A stretch of DNA of 64,000 bases, from positions 4,092,001 through 4,156,000 of the forward strand of contig NZ_CP045118.1 of the NCBI RefSeq assembly GCF_009189165.1. The letters are read 5' to 3'. The notes below the pieces were generated by a model, which saw only the letters and a program-made list of their open reading frames with translations, ran no database searches and was not told the origin of the DNA. A program made the translations under genes and the position numbers. How positions within the stretch are numbered: position 1 is the stretch's first letter; each line of letters starts with the position of its first letter. Shown piece after piece: positions 28,822-37,272 of the stretch. The DNA comes from Pseudomonas sp. SCB32. GTDB lineage: Bacteria; Pseudomonadota; Gammaproteobacteria; Pseudomonadales; Pseudomonadaceae.

Positions 28822-30246
28822 TTACTTCTTGATCACTGCCACGCTCTCCCGTGGCTCCAGGCCATCACGTTCGCGCTGATATGCAAGATAGTACTTGTTG
28901 ATGCTGCTGACATAGTTCACCACGCCCATGCCCAGCTGCTCGGCCGCCACTCGCTCGACCTGGAAGAACCATTGGTTCGGATTGAGCCCCTGGCGCTTGG
29001 CTTCCGCGCGCAGGCTCTGGATCCGTTCGGGACCGGCGTTGTACGCCGCCAGCACGAAGGCCATGCGATCACGCTCGCTGATACGCGGGCTGGAGAAGAA
29101 GCGCTTGCGCAGCATGGCCATGTAGCGGCTGGCGGCCTGCACATTGCTCTCCTTCTGGTGCACGGCGTCCACCCCCACGGTACGCGCCGCTGCCGGAGTG
29201 ATCTGCATCAGGCCGGTGGCGCCACCGGCGCCTCGCGCGCCGGCATCGAGGTTGGACTCCTTGAATGCCACCGCCGCCAGGGCCAGCCAGTCGAGGCTGC
29301 TCTGCTCGGCGAAGCGCTGCAGGGTCGGACGCACGGCCTCCAGGCGCTTGCGATCAGGCGCCACCAGAGGATTGCGCACCTGATAGGCGCGCCGGTAGAG
29401 ACGCTGGAAGGCACTGTCCTGGTCGGCCGGCGGACGATATCCCTTGAGGAAGCCATTGACGCTGGCGCGCAGCATCGGCGCATCGCGGCGCACGTACCAC
29501 GTCATGCTCTCGGTGTTGTCCAGCACCAGGTGCCGGTCGATTCGCAGCTTGGTGAAGACCTTGGCCCAGCGCTCGGCTATGGGCTGCTCGACCACGGTGT
29601 AATTGAAGATGCCGGCCTGGACCATCTCCAGCACGTCTTCCACGGCCAGCGAGGAGTCGGTCCATTCCATCACCATCGGCGCCATCCGGCGCTGGGCCAG
29701 CCGCTCGTTGACCCGCTGTATGGCGTCGCCGGCGGCGCTGCCGGCCGGCAGGGTGACGGTGCGTCCGGCAAGCTGCTCCAGCCGCACGAAGCGGCGGTTG
29801 CCCTGCCGGGTCACCAGTACCAGCGGTACGTCTTCCTTCCACGGCAGACTGGCGCTGGCATTCTGCCCGTCGCGGGCCAGCAGGACTTCGCCAGGGGCGA
29901 CCAAATCGCCCTCGCCGCGCTGCAGCGCACCCAGCAGTTGGTCCTTCGCCTTGGGAATGAATTTGATGGTGAGCGGCTTGCGCCCCGGGGCTGAGTCGTT
30001 CAGGTACTGTTCGAAGGCGCGCAGGCGGCGATATTCGACGCCAATGGGTTCGCCCTTGATCTCGCCAGAGCTGTTGCGGCTCTGATTGACCAGGACGCGG
30101 AGAACGCCGCCGGAACGGATGCTGGCCAGGTCATGGAGGCTGCCGCTGTCCTGCTCCCAGTTTTCCGGCTGGGTCGTCAGGCGCGCAGCCGCTGGCAGTG
30201 GCGCCAAAGCCACCAGGCACAGCAGTAGCAGCAACAGTCGAGTCAT
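28822..30246 (-). CDS. MltF-like membrane-bound lytic murein transglycosylase
   Basis: The 474-residue protein has a signal segment (residues 1-21) and a periplasmic solute-binding-like domain at about 45-270 (GVLRVLVNQSRN; GEGDLVAPGEVLL). A C-terminal SLT domain carries the catalytic Glu330 in AFKESNLDAGARG and GLMQITPAAA. This two-domain plan is MltF, which cleaves glycan strands and is allosterically controlled by its N-terminal domain. Pseudomonas often has two such proteins; this one may be the MltF2 type (PA2865 from memory). The start at 30246 has GGAG about 10 bases upstream. Confidence 0.88.
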   Translation of the reverse strand: MTRLLLLLLCLVALAPLPAAARLTTQPENWEQDSGSLHDLASIRSGGVLRVLVNQSRNSSGEIKGEPIGVEYRRLRAFEQYLNDSAPGRKPLTIKFIPKAKDQLLGALQRGEGDLVAPGEVLLARDGQNASASLPWKEDVPLVLVTRQGNRRFVRLEQLAGRTVTLPAGSAAGDAIQRVNERLAQRRMAPMVMEWTDSSLAVEDVLEMVQAGIFNYTVVEQPIAERWAKVFTKLRIDRHLVLDNTESMTWYVRRDAPMLRASVNGFLKGYRPPADQDSAFQRLYRRAYQVRNPLVAPDRKRLEAVRPTLQRFAEQSSLDWLALAAVAFKESNLDAGARGAGGATGLMQITPAAARTVGVDAVHQKESNVQAASRYMAMLRKRFFSSPRISERDRMAFVLAAYNAGPERIQSLRAEAKRQGLNPNQWFFQVERVAAEQLGMGVVNYVSSINKYYLAYQRERDGLEPRESVAVIKK

Positions 30247-30472
30247 CCAGTTCTCCAGGGGCTCACACACAGCGCCGGCCCAATCAGAGCGCAGCATTGG
30301 CCGTAAGTTCCTGGCCGTCGAAAGCGCGCCAGAGTCTCACAGCAAGGGCGTAATACCAACCCGAAATTCCGGAAGCTAGACCAGAAAATTCCTCAATAAC
30401 CTGATTTTGAAGAATTTTCACAGAAGAATAAGGGGGATTGCTAATCTTCTCGCCCAAACCAAGGGAAGCAAA

Positions 30473-31273
30473 ATGCAACTGATCGACATCGGCGTCAACC
30501 TCACTCACCCGAGCTTTGCCCAGGAACGTGAAGCCGTACTCGCCCGTGCCATCGCGGCCGGAATCGGGCAAATGGTGCTCACCGGCACCAGCCTGGACGA
30601 CAGCGAACAGGCCCTGGAACTGTGCCGGCAACTGGACGAAGAGCAGCGTCTTTACTGCACCGCTGGCGTCCATCCGCATGAGGCCAGCCATTGGGACAGC
30701 GGCAGCGCCAAGGTATTGCGCGGCTTGTTGCAGGAGGATCGGGTACGCGCCGTCGGCGAGTGCGGACTGGACTTCAACCGCGACTTTTCACCACGCCCGC
30801 AGCAGGAGAAGGCCTTCGAGGAACAGCTCGCCCTGGCAGTGGAGCTGCAGCGCCCGGTATTCATCCACGAGCGTGATGCCGCCGACCGCCTGCTGGCGAT
30901 CCTCAAGGACTTCCGCGACAAGCTTCCCGCGGCCGTTGTGCATTGTTTCACCGGCGAGCGCCGCGCGCTCTACAGCTACCTCGACCTGGACCTGCACATC
31001 GGCATCACCGGCTGGATCTGCGACGAACGCCGCGGCACCCACCTGCAGGAGCTGGTGAAGGAGATCCCTGCCGGCCGCCTGATGCTGGAGAGCGACGCGC
31101 CCTACCTGCTGCCGCGCACTCTGCGGCCCAAGCCGAAGCACGGCCACAACGAACCGGCCTACCTGCCGGAAGTGCTGACCTGTGTAGCCCTGCATCGCGG
31201 TGAAAGCCCCGAGCGGGTCGCCGCCCACACCACCGACTGCGCGCGGCGGTTCTTCAACCTGCCAGCGCTGTGA
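30473..31273 (+). CDS. tatD: TatD family deoxyribonuclease
   Basis: The 266-residue metal-dependent hydrolase closely follows E. coli TatD in the blocks I recall: [52 protein letters not shown] and [10 protein letters not shown]. TatD is a 3'-5' exonuclease acting in DNA repair and RNA turnover. The frame opens at 30407, but the ATG at 30473 follows AAGGGAAG and gives the normal N-terminus. Unlike E. coli, it is not with tatABC. Confidence 0.93.
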   Translation: MQLIDIGVNLTHPSFAQEREAVLARAIAAGIGQMVLTGTSLDDSEQALELCRQLDEEQRLYCTAGVHPHEASHWDSGSAKVLRGLLQEDRVRAVGECGLDFNRDFSPRPQQEKAFEEQLALAVELQRPVFIHERDAADRLLAILKDFRDKLPAAVVHCFTGERRALYSYLDLDLHIGITGWICDERRGTHLQELVKEIPAGRLMLESDAPYLLPRTLRPKPKHGHNEPAYLPEVLTCVALHRGESPERVAAHTTDCARRFFNLPAL

Positions 31274-31411
31274 AGCTGATCTCAAGATTGCCGTCCATCG
31301 GCCGTTAACCATGGGAGTGGAAGGCGGCTTGATCCCTATCAATGGCCAGCCTTCATCCTTTTCATGACAATGGCGGCGCTTTGCCACCATTCGACCGACA
31401 AGAAGACAGCC

Positions 31412-32890
31412 ATGGCCGCCTGGATCCGCGACATTTCCCTCAAGTACAAATTCTGGGCCGTAAACGCGGTCGCCTTCGTCACTACGCTGCTGCTGGTGCT
31501 GTTCGCCATGCACCAGGAACTCGACGCCCGCAACCAACAGGCGCGCCAGGGCGCCGAAGCCCAGGCCCAGCTGCTCAAGAGCTGGCCCACGAGCACGCCG
31601 CTGCCGTCCTCTTCGAATCTCATCAGCTTTGCCGCCGGTAGTACGCCACAGATCGCCGGCGTCGACGGTTCCGCCCTTGCCCGCGCCAGCGGCTGGGTCG
31701 ATCTGCAGGGTGCCCAGACCCGTGCCGGGGCACTGGCCGGCGCCTACGTGCAGGACCTGGGCAATGGCCAGCGAGTCGCCGTAGTCGCCCCGGGCGCGGA
31801 CTTCTGGACTGTCTTCGCGGATCGCGCGCTGCCCTACGCCGGCGCCGTCATGGTGCTGATGCTGGTGCTGCTGGCGGCCTCGCAGCTGCTGATCCGTTTC
31901 ATCCTCACTCACCTGCTGACCCTGCGCGACGTGATGCTGCACGTGGAAAAGAGCGGTGACCTGTCCGCCCGCGTGCCGCTGGAAAGTCGTGATGAGGTCG
32001 GACAGATGGCCACCGCCTTCAACGCCATGCAGGGTGGCTACCAGCGCGTGGTCGGCACCGTCGCCCAGGCCGCCGGGCGCCTCGACGAAGGCGCGCGCAG
32101 CCTCGCCAGCACCATGGGCCAGGTGCGCCAGGGCATGCTCGGCCAGCAGAGCGAGACCGACCAGGCCGCCACCGCTATCAACGAGATGTCCACCACCGTC
32201 CACCATATCGCCCAGCACGCCGCCGACACCCGCGACCAGTCGCAGGAAGCCGATCGCCTGGCGGGTAACGGCCAGCAGGTGGTCGGCCGCGTCGGCCAGT
32301 CCATCGCCGGGCTGTCCCAGGGCGTGCAGCAGACCGCCGAGATGATCCAGCAGCTGGCCCAGGACAGCCACAAGATCAGCAGCGTGGTCAGCGTGATCCA
32401 CGGCATCGCCGAGCAGACCAACCTGCTCGCCTTGAACGCGGCCATCGAAGCGGCCCGCGCCGGGGAAATGGGCCGTGGCTTCGCCGTGGTGGCCGATGAA
32501 GTACGCAACCTGGCCAAGCGCGTGCAGGACTCCACCGACGAGATCACCCAGATGATCAACGCCCTGCAGTCGGGCACCCGCGACGCCGTGGAGTTCATGC
32601 AGGAAAGCTCGATCAAGGCCGACGGCTGCGTCGAGGAAGCCCGCGAGGCCGGCGAGGCCCTGGCCGCCATCGCCGCCGCCGTGGCGCAGATGCGCGAGAG
32701 CAATACGCAGATCGCCGTGGCCGCCGAACAGCAGAGCCAGGTCGCCGAGGAAATGACCCGCTCGGTGGTGGGTATCCGCGACGTTACCGAGCTCACCGTG
32801 CAGCAGACTGTGGACTCGGCCGGCACCAGCCATCAACTGGCGGACCTGGCCGGGGAACTGAGCCGGGCGATCGGTCAACTGCGTCTGTAA
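31412..32890 (+). CDS. Methyl-accepting chemotaxis protein
   Basis: The 492-residue receptor has a transmembrane helix near 17-35 and a short periplasmic sensor of about 110 residues. A second helix follows near 145-170 ([17 protein letters not shown]), then a HAMP domain, then a long cytoplasmic coiled coil with the conserved hairpin tip [19 protein letters not shown]. The start at 31412 is preferred over 31364 because the upstream codons lack family similarity. The small sensor domain has no recognised ligand motif. In position it recalls PA2867. It is followed by a GC-rich terminator. Confidence 0.9.
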   Translation: MAAWIRDISLKYKFWAVNAVAFVTTLLLVLFAMHQELDARNQQARQGAEAQAQLLKSWPTSTPLPSSSNLISFAAGSTPQIAGVDGSALARASGWVDLQGAQTRAGALAGAYVQDLGNGQRVAVVAPGADFWTVFADRALPYAGAVMVLMLVLLAASQLLIRFILTHLLTLRDVMLHVEKSGDLSARVPLESRDEVGQMATAFNAMQGGYQRVVGTVAQAAGRLDEGARSLASTMGQVRQGMLGQQSETDQAATAINEMSTTVHHIAQHAADTRDQSQEADRLAGNGQQVVGRVGQSIAGLSQGVQQTAEMIQQLAQDSHKISSVVSVIHGIAEQTNLLALNAAIEAARAGEMGRGFAVVADEVRNLAKRVQDSTDEITQMINALQSGTRDAVEFMQESSIKADGCVEEAREAGEALAAIAAAVAQMRESNTQIAVAAEQQSQVAEEMTRSVVGIRDVTELTVQQTVDSAGTSHQLADLAGELSRAIGQLRL

Positions 32891-32960
32891 TCCCTATCGG
32901 ACGCATAGCCAGCGCCGATTGGCGGCCCTTTCCAGCCAGGACCTAGACTGCAGATACAAA

Positions 32961-32987
32961 GCCCGCCGCCAGCGGCGGGCCGGTTTT
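32961..32987 (+). terminator. Probable terminator after the chemoreceptor gene
   Basis: GCCCGCCGC, CA, GCGGCGGGC forms a perfect 9-bp stem, followed by CGGTTTT. The U tract is short. Confidence 0.55.
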
Positions 32988-33004
32988 CGCATAGGAGAGT
33001 GTCC

Positions 33005-33364
33005 GTGGCCAAACGTCATCCCAACCTGCTCGCCTGGCAATGGCAGGGCTACGCCGCCAACCACCGCAACCCCACCAACCTGGCACTGCACATCCTCGCC
33101 GTACCGCTGTTCATCCTCGCGGCCGTGATCCTGGTCAGCGGGCTGCTGCGCCTGCACCTGAGCGGCGTCGCCCTCGGTGTGATCGGCATCATCGCTTCGC
33201 TGGCAATCCAGGGGCGCGGACACAAGCTTGAAGACCAGCCGCCGGAACCCTTCGCGGACCGCCAGGACGCCATCGGTCGGCTGCTCGCCGAACAGTTCAT
33301 CACCTTTCCCCGCTTCGTTCTCAACGGCGCCTGGTGGCGCGCCTGGAAAAATCGCAAGCGTTGA
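33005..33364 (+). CDS. Mpo1-like (DUF962) membrane protein
   Basis: The 119-residue protein has the DUF962 block WQGYAANHRNPTNLALHILAVPLF and two hydrophobic helices. Yeast Mpo1 in this family is an Fe(II) dioxygenase that alpha-oxidises 2-hydroxy fatty acids, and histidines here (NHRNP, ALHIL) match the expected ligand positions in outline. Two in-frame GTG codons compete: 32999 and 33005. AGGAG at 32993-32997 is correctly spaced only for 33005, so that start is used. The bacterial role is not established. Confidence 0.75.
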   Translation: MAKRHPNLLAWQWQGYAANHRNPTNLALHILAVPLFILAAVILVSGLLRLHLSGVALGVIGIIASLAIQGRGHKLEDQPPEPFADRQDAIGRLLAEQFITFPRFVLNGAWWRAWKNRKR

Positions 33365-33445
33365 CGAAGGAGCGGCATTTCGGCCATTCAAGTCAGCCGG
33401 GGGTTCGCCGATATAATCGTCGAAATTACGTCACGAGCTGTCGAG

Positions 33446-33949
33446 ATGTTGGTTTTTCGTCACTTTTTTGGCTTTTTGGCCTGCCTGTTTATTGGCAGCC
33501 AGGTGGCGGCAAGCCCGCCCCTTCCCTCGTCTACCGAGCGCACCATCCTCACGCTGGAGATCGCCGGTCGCCCTGAGGCACTCCGGCGCCTGACCCTCTC
33601 TGAGCTGCAGCGCCTCCCCCAGCAGACCTACACCGCCATGCTTCCCGAGGAAGAGCGCATCTCCAGCTGGCAAGGCGTTCCACTCAGCCAGTTGTTCGAT
33701 GCCGGCCAGCTGGACACGTCGAAGCGCCTGCGCGTCGATGCCCTGAACGACTACTCCGCGCTGATCCCGTTGAGCGACCTGAGCTCGTACCAGCCGATCC
33801 TCGCCTATCGCCGCGATGACCGTTACATCGGCATCAGCGAACGCGGCCCCCTGTTCATCATCTATCCGCTGGTGCGTTATCCCGAGCTGCGCACCCAGCT
33901 CTACTTCAACCGGACTGTCTGGCAGGTCAGCCACATTACCCTGGAGTGA
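33446..33949 (+). CDS. Periplasmic molybdopterin-oxidoreductase-fold protein lacking the metal-ligand cysteine
   Basis: The 167-residue protein has an N-terminal signal (FFGFLACLFIGSQVAA). The mature region shows the short sulfite-oxidase-like pattern WQGVPLSQLFDAG, LNDYSALIPLSDL, RGPLFIIYPL and VWQVSHITLE. True enzymes of this fold bind molybdopterin through a Cys; no Cys is present outside the signal peptide, so it is probably a binding or sensory derivative. Its stop overlaps the GTG start of a membrane diguanylate cyclase, which suggests translational coupling and a shared signalling role. Confidence 0.65.
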   Translation: MLVFRHFFGFLACLFIGSQVAASPPLPSSTERTILTLEIAGRPEALRRLTLSELQRLPQQTYTAMLPEEERISSWQGVPLSQLFDAGQLDTSKRLRVDALNDYSALIPLSDLSSYQPILAYRRDDRYIGISERGPLFIIYPLVRYPELRTQLYFNRTVWQVSHITLE

Positions 33950-35520
33950 TCGCCTTGCCTGTTCAGACTCCCGAGCGTCATCGGCGCCGCCTGACCTTCA
34001 TCATCCTCTGCAGCCTGATTGCAGCGCTCACCCTGGGTGCCTGCGCCGCCCTGCTGCTGGTCGACCAGCAGGTCCGCCGGCTGGCGCACCCCAGTGCACA
34101 CAGCGAGCTGTGGCAGGCCTACCAGATGCGCGCCGAGCTGGAGCGATCGCTGGACACCGCCCAGGCCGTGCTGGACGGTCGCACCGACAGCGACGCCCTC
34201 GCCACCCGCATCGAAGTCCTGGTCAGCCTGCTGGCGCCACTGCGCAGGACCTCCGTGTTTCATTACCTCGCCGAGCCGCGTCCGGAAGTCGACGACACGC
34301 TCGGACGCCTCGAAGAGCTCAGCGCGGGCTGGGCCAAGCGCGCACCGTGGGGGCAGCCCGCAGCGGCGCGGGTGATTGCCCAGGAGATGCAGAACCAGCT
34401 GCCGCGGCTGCTCAAACCCACCCACGAGCTCATCGTCGCCACCAACATCGCCCTGACCAACCAGCTCGACGAAGAACGCCAGGACCTGCAACACGCCTTC
34501 GCCCTGCTCGCCTGGGTACTCGCCGGCCTGGGCCTGTGCTGTGTACTACTGACCCGGCGGGTCATCGCCAACTCAAGGCGCAAGCGGCGGCTCACCGAGC
34601 GCCTGAACGACCTCAACCAGTCCCTGGAAAAGCGCGTGGAGCAACGCACCCAGGAACTGAGCGAACGCAAGTCACTGCTGCGCTACATCCTCGACACCAG
34701 CCCTAGCGACGTGGCGCTGCTCAACGACCACGACGGCCACGCCCACTACGTAAGCCCGGGTCTGCTGCAACGCACCGGCACCGACGACGAGAGCTTCAAC
34801 CTCACGCGCCTGTTCGACGACCCCGACGAGGAGAGCCGCTTCCGCCAGGCGCTTGGCGACTTCGGTCAACTGGATGGCTGGGAAACCCGACTGGCCGGCA
34901 ACCCGCCGTATTGGGCGGTGGTCTGGGCGCGGCAACTGGATATCGACGGGCAGCCGGCCTCGCTGGTATGGAGCTTCGACATCCAGCAACGCAAGGCGCT
35001 GGAGCAGGAGCTGCGTCTGCTCGCCAGTACCGATCCGTTGACCGGATTGCAGAATCGCCATGCCTTCGTCAAACGCGGCGTCAGTCTGCTCAAGGGCGCC
35101 CAGCGCTATCAGCGCCAATGCTCCGCGCTGATGCTCGACATCGATCACTTCAAGCGGATCAACGACACCTACGGTCACGCGTTCGGCGACGCGGTGCTCA
35201 AGGCAGTGGCCGGCGAGCTGAGCCAGGGCCTGCGGGATATCGACCTGCTCGGCCGCTTGGGTGGCGAGGAGTTCGCCGCGATCCTCCCGGAGACCGATCC
35301 GCAGCACGCGCTGCAGGTCGCCGAGCGCCTGCGCCGCGCCGTGCAGGCACTGTCCTTCACCGGAGAGGACGGCAGCCGCCTGCACCTGACCCTGAGCATC
35401 GGGATGGCCGAGCGTCTACCCGGCGAGGTGCGCCTGGAAGACCTGTTGGCCCGTGCCGACCGCGCCCTCTACCGGGCCAAGGCCGCAGGGCGCAACCGCA
35501 CCGAGCGGGCGCCGAGCTAA
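33946..35520 (+). CDS. Membrane-anchored diguanylate cyclase (GGDEF)
   Basis: The 524-residue protein has a transmembrane helix near 15-42, a periplasmic helical domain to about 180, and a second helix near 182-207. A coiled coil follows (LNQSLEKRVEQRTQELSERK in part), then a PAS-like region near 245-350 and a GGDEF domain with the active-site sequence GGEEF at 439-443. RDID five residues upstream is a c-di-GMP inhibitory site (RxxD). It should make c-di-GMP from GTP. The GTG start at 33946 overlaps the stop of the preceding gene; a TTG at 33955 is an alternative. No EAL domain is present. Confidence 0.9.
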   Translation: MIALPVQTPERHRRRLTFIILCSLIAALTLGACAALLLVDQQVRRLAHPSAHSELWQAYQMRAELERSLDTAQAVLDGRTDSDALATRIEVLVSLLAPLRRTSVFHYLAEPRPEVDDTLGRLEELSAGWAKRAPWGQPAAARVIAQEMQNQLPRLLKPTHELIVATNIALTNQLDEERQDLQHAFALLAWVLAGLGLCCVLLTRRVIANSRRKRRLTERLNDLNQSLEKRVEQRTQELSERKSLLRYILDTSPSDVALLNDHDGHAHYVSPGLLQRTGTDDESFNLTRLFDDPDEESRFRQALGDFGQLDGWETRLAGNPPYWAVVWARQLDIDGQPASLVWSFDIQQRKALEQELRLLASTDPLTGLQNRHAFVKRGVSLLKGAQRYQRQCSALMLDIDHFKRINDTYGHAFGDAVLKAVAGELSQGLRDIDLLGRLGGEEFAAILPETDPQHALQVAERLRRAVQALSFTGEDGSRLHLTLSIGMAERLPGEVRLEDLLARADRALYRAKAAGRNRTERAPS

Positions 35521-36317
35521 CCGAAGATGGTCGCCGTCTGCCGGCTGATCGCCAACAGGCGGCCGTCAGACGCCCAGCAATGGGCAGCAATATGACCGTA
35601 GCCATCGCGGGCGTGTTCGATGGTCGCCCGATACTGGCACCAGCCATCCACGGGCATGGCCGGCTGTGGCTGGATGAACTCCACGGTCCAGGTCAGCGAA
35701 CTGGACGGCGCGGGGCTCTTCAGGTGCGGCAGCGTCGCTGGCGGCCAGGCATCGATCAGCGCCAGCAGGTGCGACACCTCCAGCGCTGCATCAGCCACAC
35801 CGCCACCGCGAAAGCGCATCCAGCCGCCCATTTCCACCTCGCGGCTGGACGAGAACGGCATGTGCCCGCGTGCCCAGCGCATCGCGATGTGCTGGGTGAA
35901 GGCCGGCATCAGTTTGCGAATGAACGGCAGTTCCTGGCAGTGCTCGGGCTCCTTGAAGCCCGGCGCAGGAAGATTCTCCACCTTGACGCTGGAGCTGCGC
36001 GACTCACCGAAGCTGCCCTGCACCAGCGCCACCACCTTACCGTTCTGCACCGCGCGGCAGAACACCTGGCTCACCGACTTGCCCTCGCGCAGCGCCTCGG
36101 CCTCGAAGCTCACCGGTGTTTCCACCTCGACCGGACCGACGAAGGTGATCGCCAGCGAACGCACCGGCCGCCCCTCGTGAGTCACCGCGCGCATCGCCTC
36201 GTAGGCTGCCGCGGCCACCAGCCCACCGAAGCTCGCCCGCCCCTGCGCCCAGCTCGTCGGGATGACCACGCACAGCGGCGCGGCACGCACCGCCTGAAGC
36301 ATTTCGGTGAAAGTCAT
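35517..36317 (-). CDS. Acyl-CoA thioesterase family protein (double hotdog, TesB-like)
   Basis: The 266-residue protein has the two hotdog halves of the TesB/acyl-CoA thioesterase II-like family. The first has SFGGLVAAAAYEAM and SLAITFVGPVEVETPV; the second has LTWTVEFIQPQP and HCWASDGRLLAIS. It probably hydrolyses acyl-CoA thioesters; chain-length preference is not evident. Its stop overlaps the stop of the convergent cyclase gene by four bases. Confidence 0.8.
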   Translation of the reverse strand: MTFTEMLQAVRAAPLCVVIPTSWAQGRASFGGLVAAAAYEAMRAVTHEGRPVRSLAITFVGPVEVETPVSFEAEALREGKSVSQVFCRAVQNGKVVALVQGSFGESRSSSVKVENLPAPGFKEPEHCQELPFIRKLMPAFTQHIAMRWARGHMPFSSSREVEMGGWMRFRGGGVADAALEVSHLLALIDAWPPATLPHLKSPAPSSSLTWTVEFIQPQPAMPVDGWCQYRATIEHARDGYGHIAAHCWASDGRLLAISRQTATIFG

Positions 36318-36435
36318 GGATCGCTTCCATTCTGGGGTTGGGCAGCGATCTTAGGCTGACGGGCGGCACGAGAACACCATCCAAAGCGTTGTTCGCCCCG
36401 GAACAAATGGCGCGTCATCTACACCTTCTATGGTG

Positions 36436-37197
36436 TCAGCCGAGTGCCTGCTGCAGGGCGTCCAGGCTCTCGTCGGCCTCGCGCTCAGCGAGGTCGTGGC
36501 GGGCATTCCAGTGCGGCTGCAATGGCATCAGATCCAGCTCGCGCTCGCTGCGGATCAGCCACTGCTCATAGTCATGCCACTCGCCCAGGGCAGTCTGCGC
36601 ATCCTTCAACGGAACGAGCAGGCGCTGCGGCACCGCCGACTCTTCGGGATAGGCTTCCAGCGAATAGCGCACCCGCTTGATCAGCAGGCGCAGGCGGTGA
36701 CGGTCGTGCGCGGGGTCCTTCAGTGCCAGGCGCAACTTCTGCCACTCCTTGCCCAGGCGTTTGCGCACCTTGTCATGCAAGCCGCCCAGCACGCCATGGC
36801 GCTGCGCCGTGCGCCACAGCTGCGGCCAACCGTCCAGGCGCATCAGCAGGCGGTCCCACTGGGGGCTGGCGAGCAGCGCGATGTAACCCGATAGCAGGGC
36901 CGGACGGCGCAGGGCCGCGGCCCGCTCGTAGCCTTCGGCCTCCAGCACCGGCAGCAGCACTTCCAGGTCGCGCAGCGGCCCACTCAACCGGCCTACTTCG
37001 CCCAGCGACTCCTCCAGCTCATCGATGCCCGGCATCCCGCGCACCGCATGCAGCAGGCTGCGCAAACGACGCACGGCGATGCGCAGGTCGTGCAGGGCTT
37101 CGGGGTCGGAGCCGGCGCTCAGACGGGCGGAGGCGGAGAACAGCGCGACCTCCTGCTCGATCAGATGGGTCACCAGATAGTCGCTGAAGGAGGACAC
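36436..37197 (-). CDS. CHAD domain protein
   Basis: The 253-residue helical protein carries CHAD motifs: the His of EALHDLRIAVRRLRSLL and many conserved Arg/Lys such as RHRLRLLIKRVRYSLEAY. CHAD domains bind polyphosphate, and those not fused to CYTH often localise to polyphosphate granules. No CYTH domain or polyphosphate kinase is adjacent. It lies upstream of the thioesterase on the same strand, 118 bases away. Confidence 0.85.
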   Translation of the reverse strand: MSSFSDYLVTHLIEQEVALFSASARLSAGSDPEALHDLRIAVRRLRSLLHAVRGMPGIDELEESLGEVGRLSGPLRDLEVLLPVLEAEGYERAAALRRPALLSGYIALLASPQWDRLLMRLDGWPQLWRTAQRHGVLGGLHDKVRKRLGKEWQKLRLALKDPAHDRHRLRLLIKRVRYSLEAYPEESAVPQRLLVPLKDAQTALGEWHDYEQWLIRSERELDLMPLQPHWNARHDLAEREADESLDALQQALG

Positions 37198-37272
37198 GGC
37201 ACGCTCCGCACAGTGGGATGAATTATCAGGTTAGTTGGCATGCCGCCGCCAGCAAGTGACCGGCGTCATGCC

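Noticed and set aside
30788..32878. A 696-codon minus-strand frame over tatD and the chemoreceptor
   Set aside because: It spans two recognisable plus-strand genes and their gap, with His/Gln/Gly-rich shadow composition.
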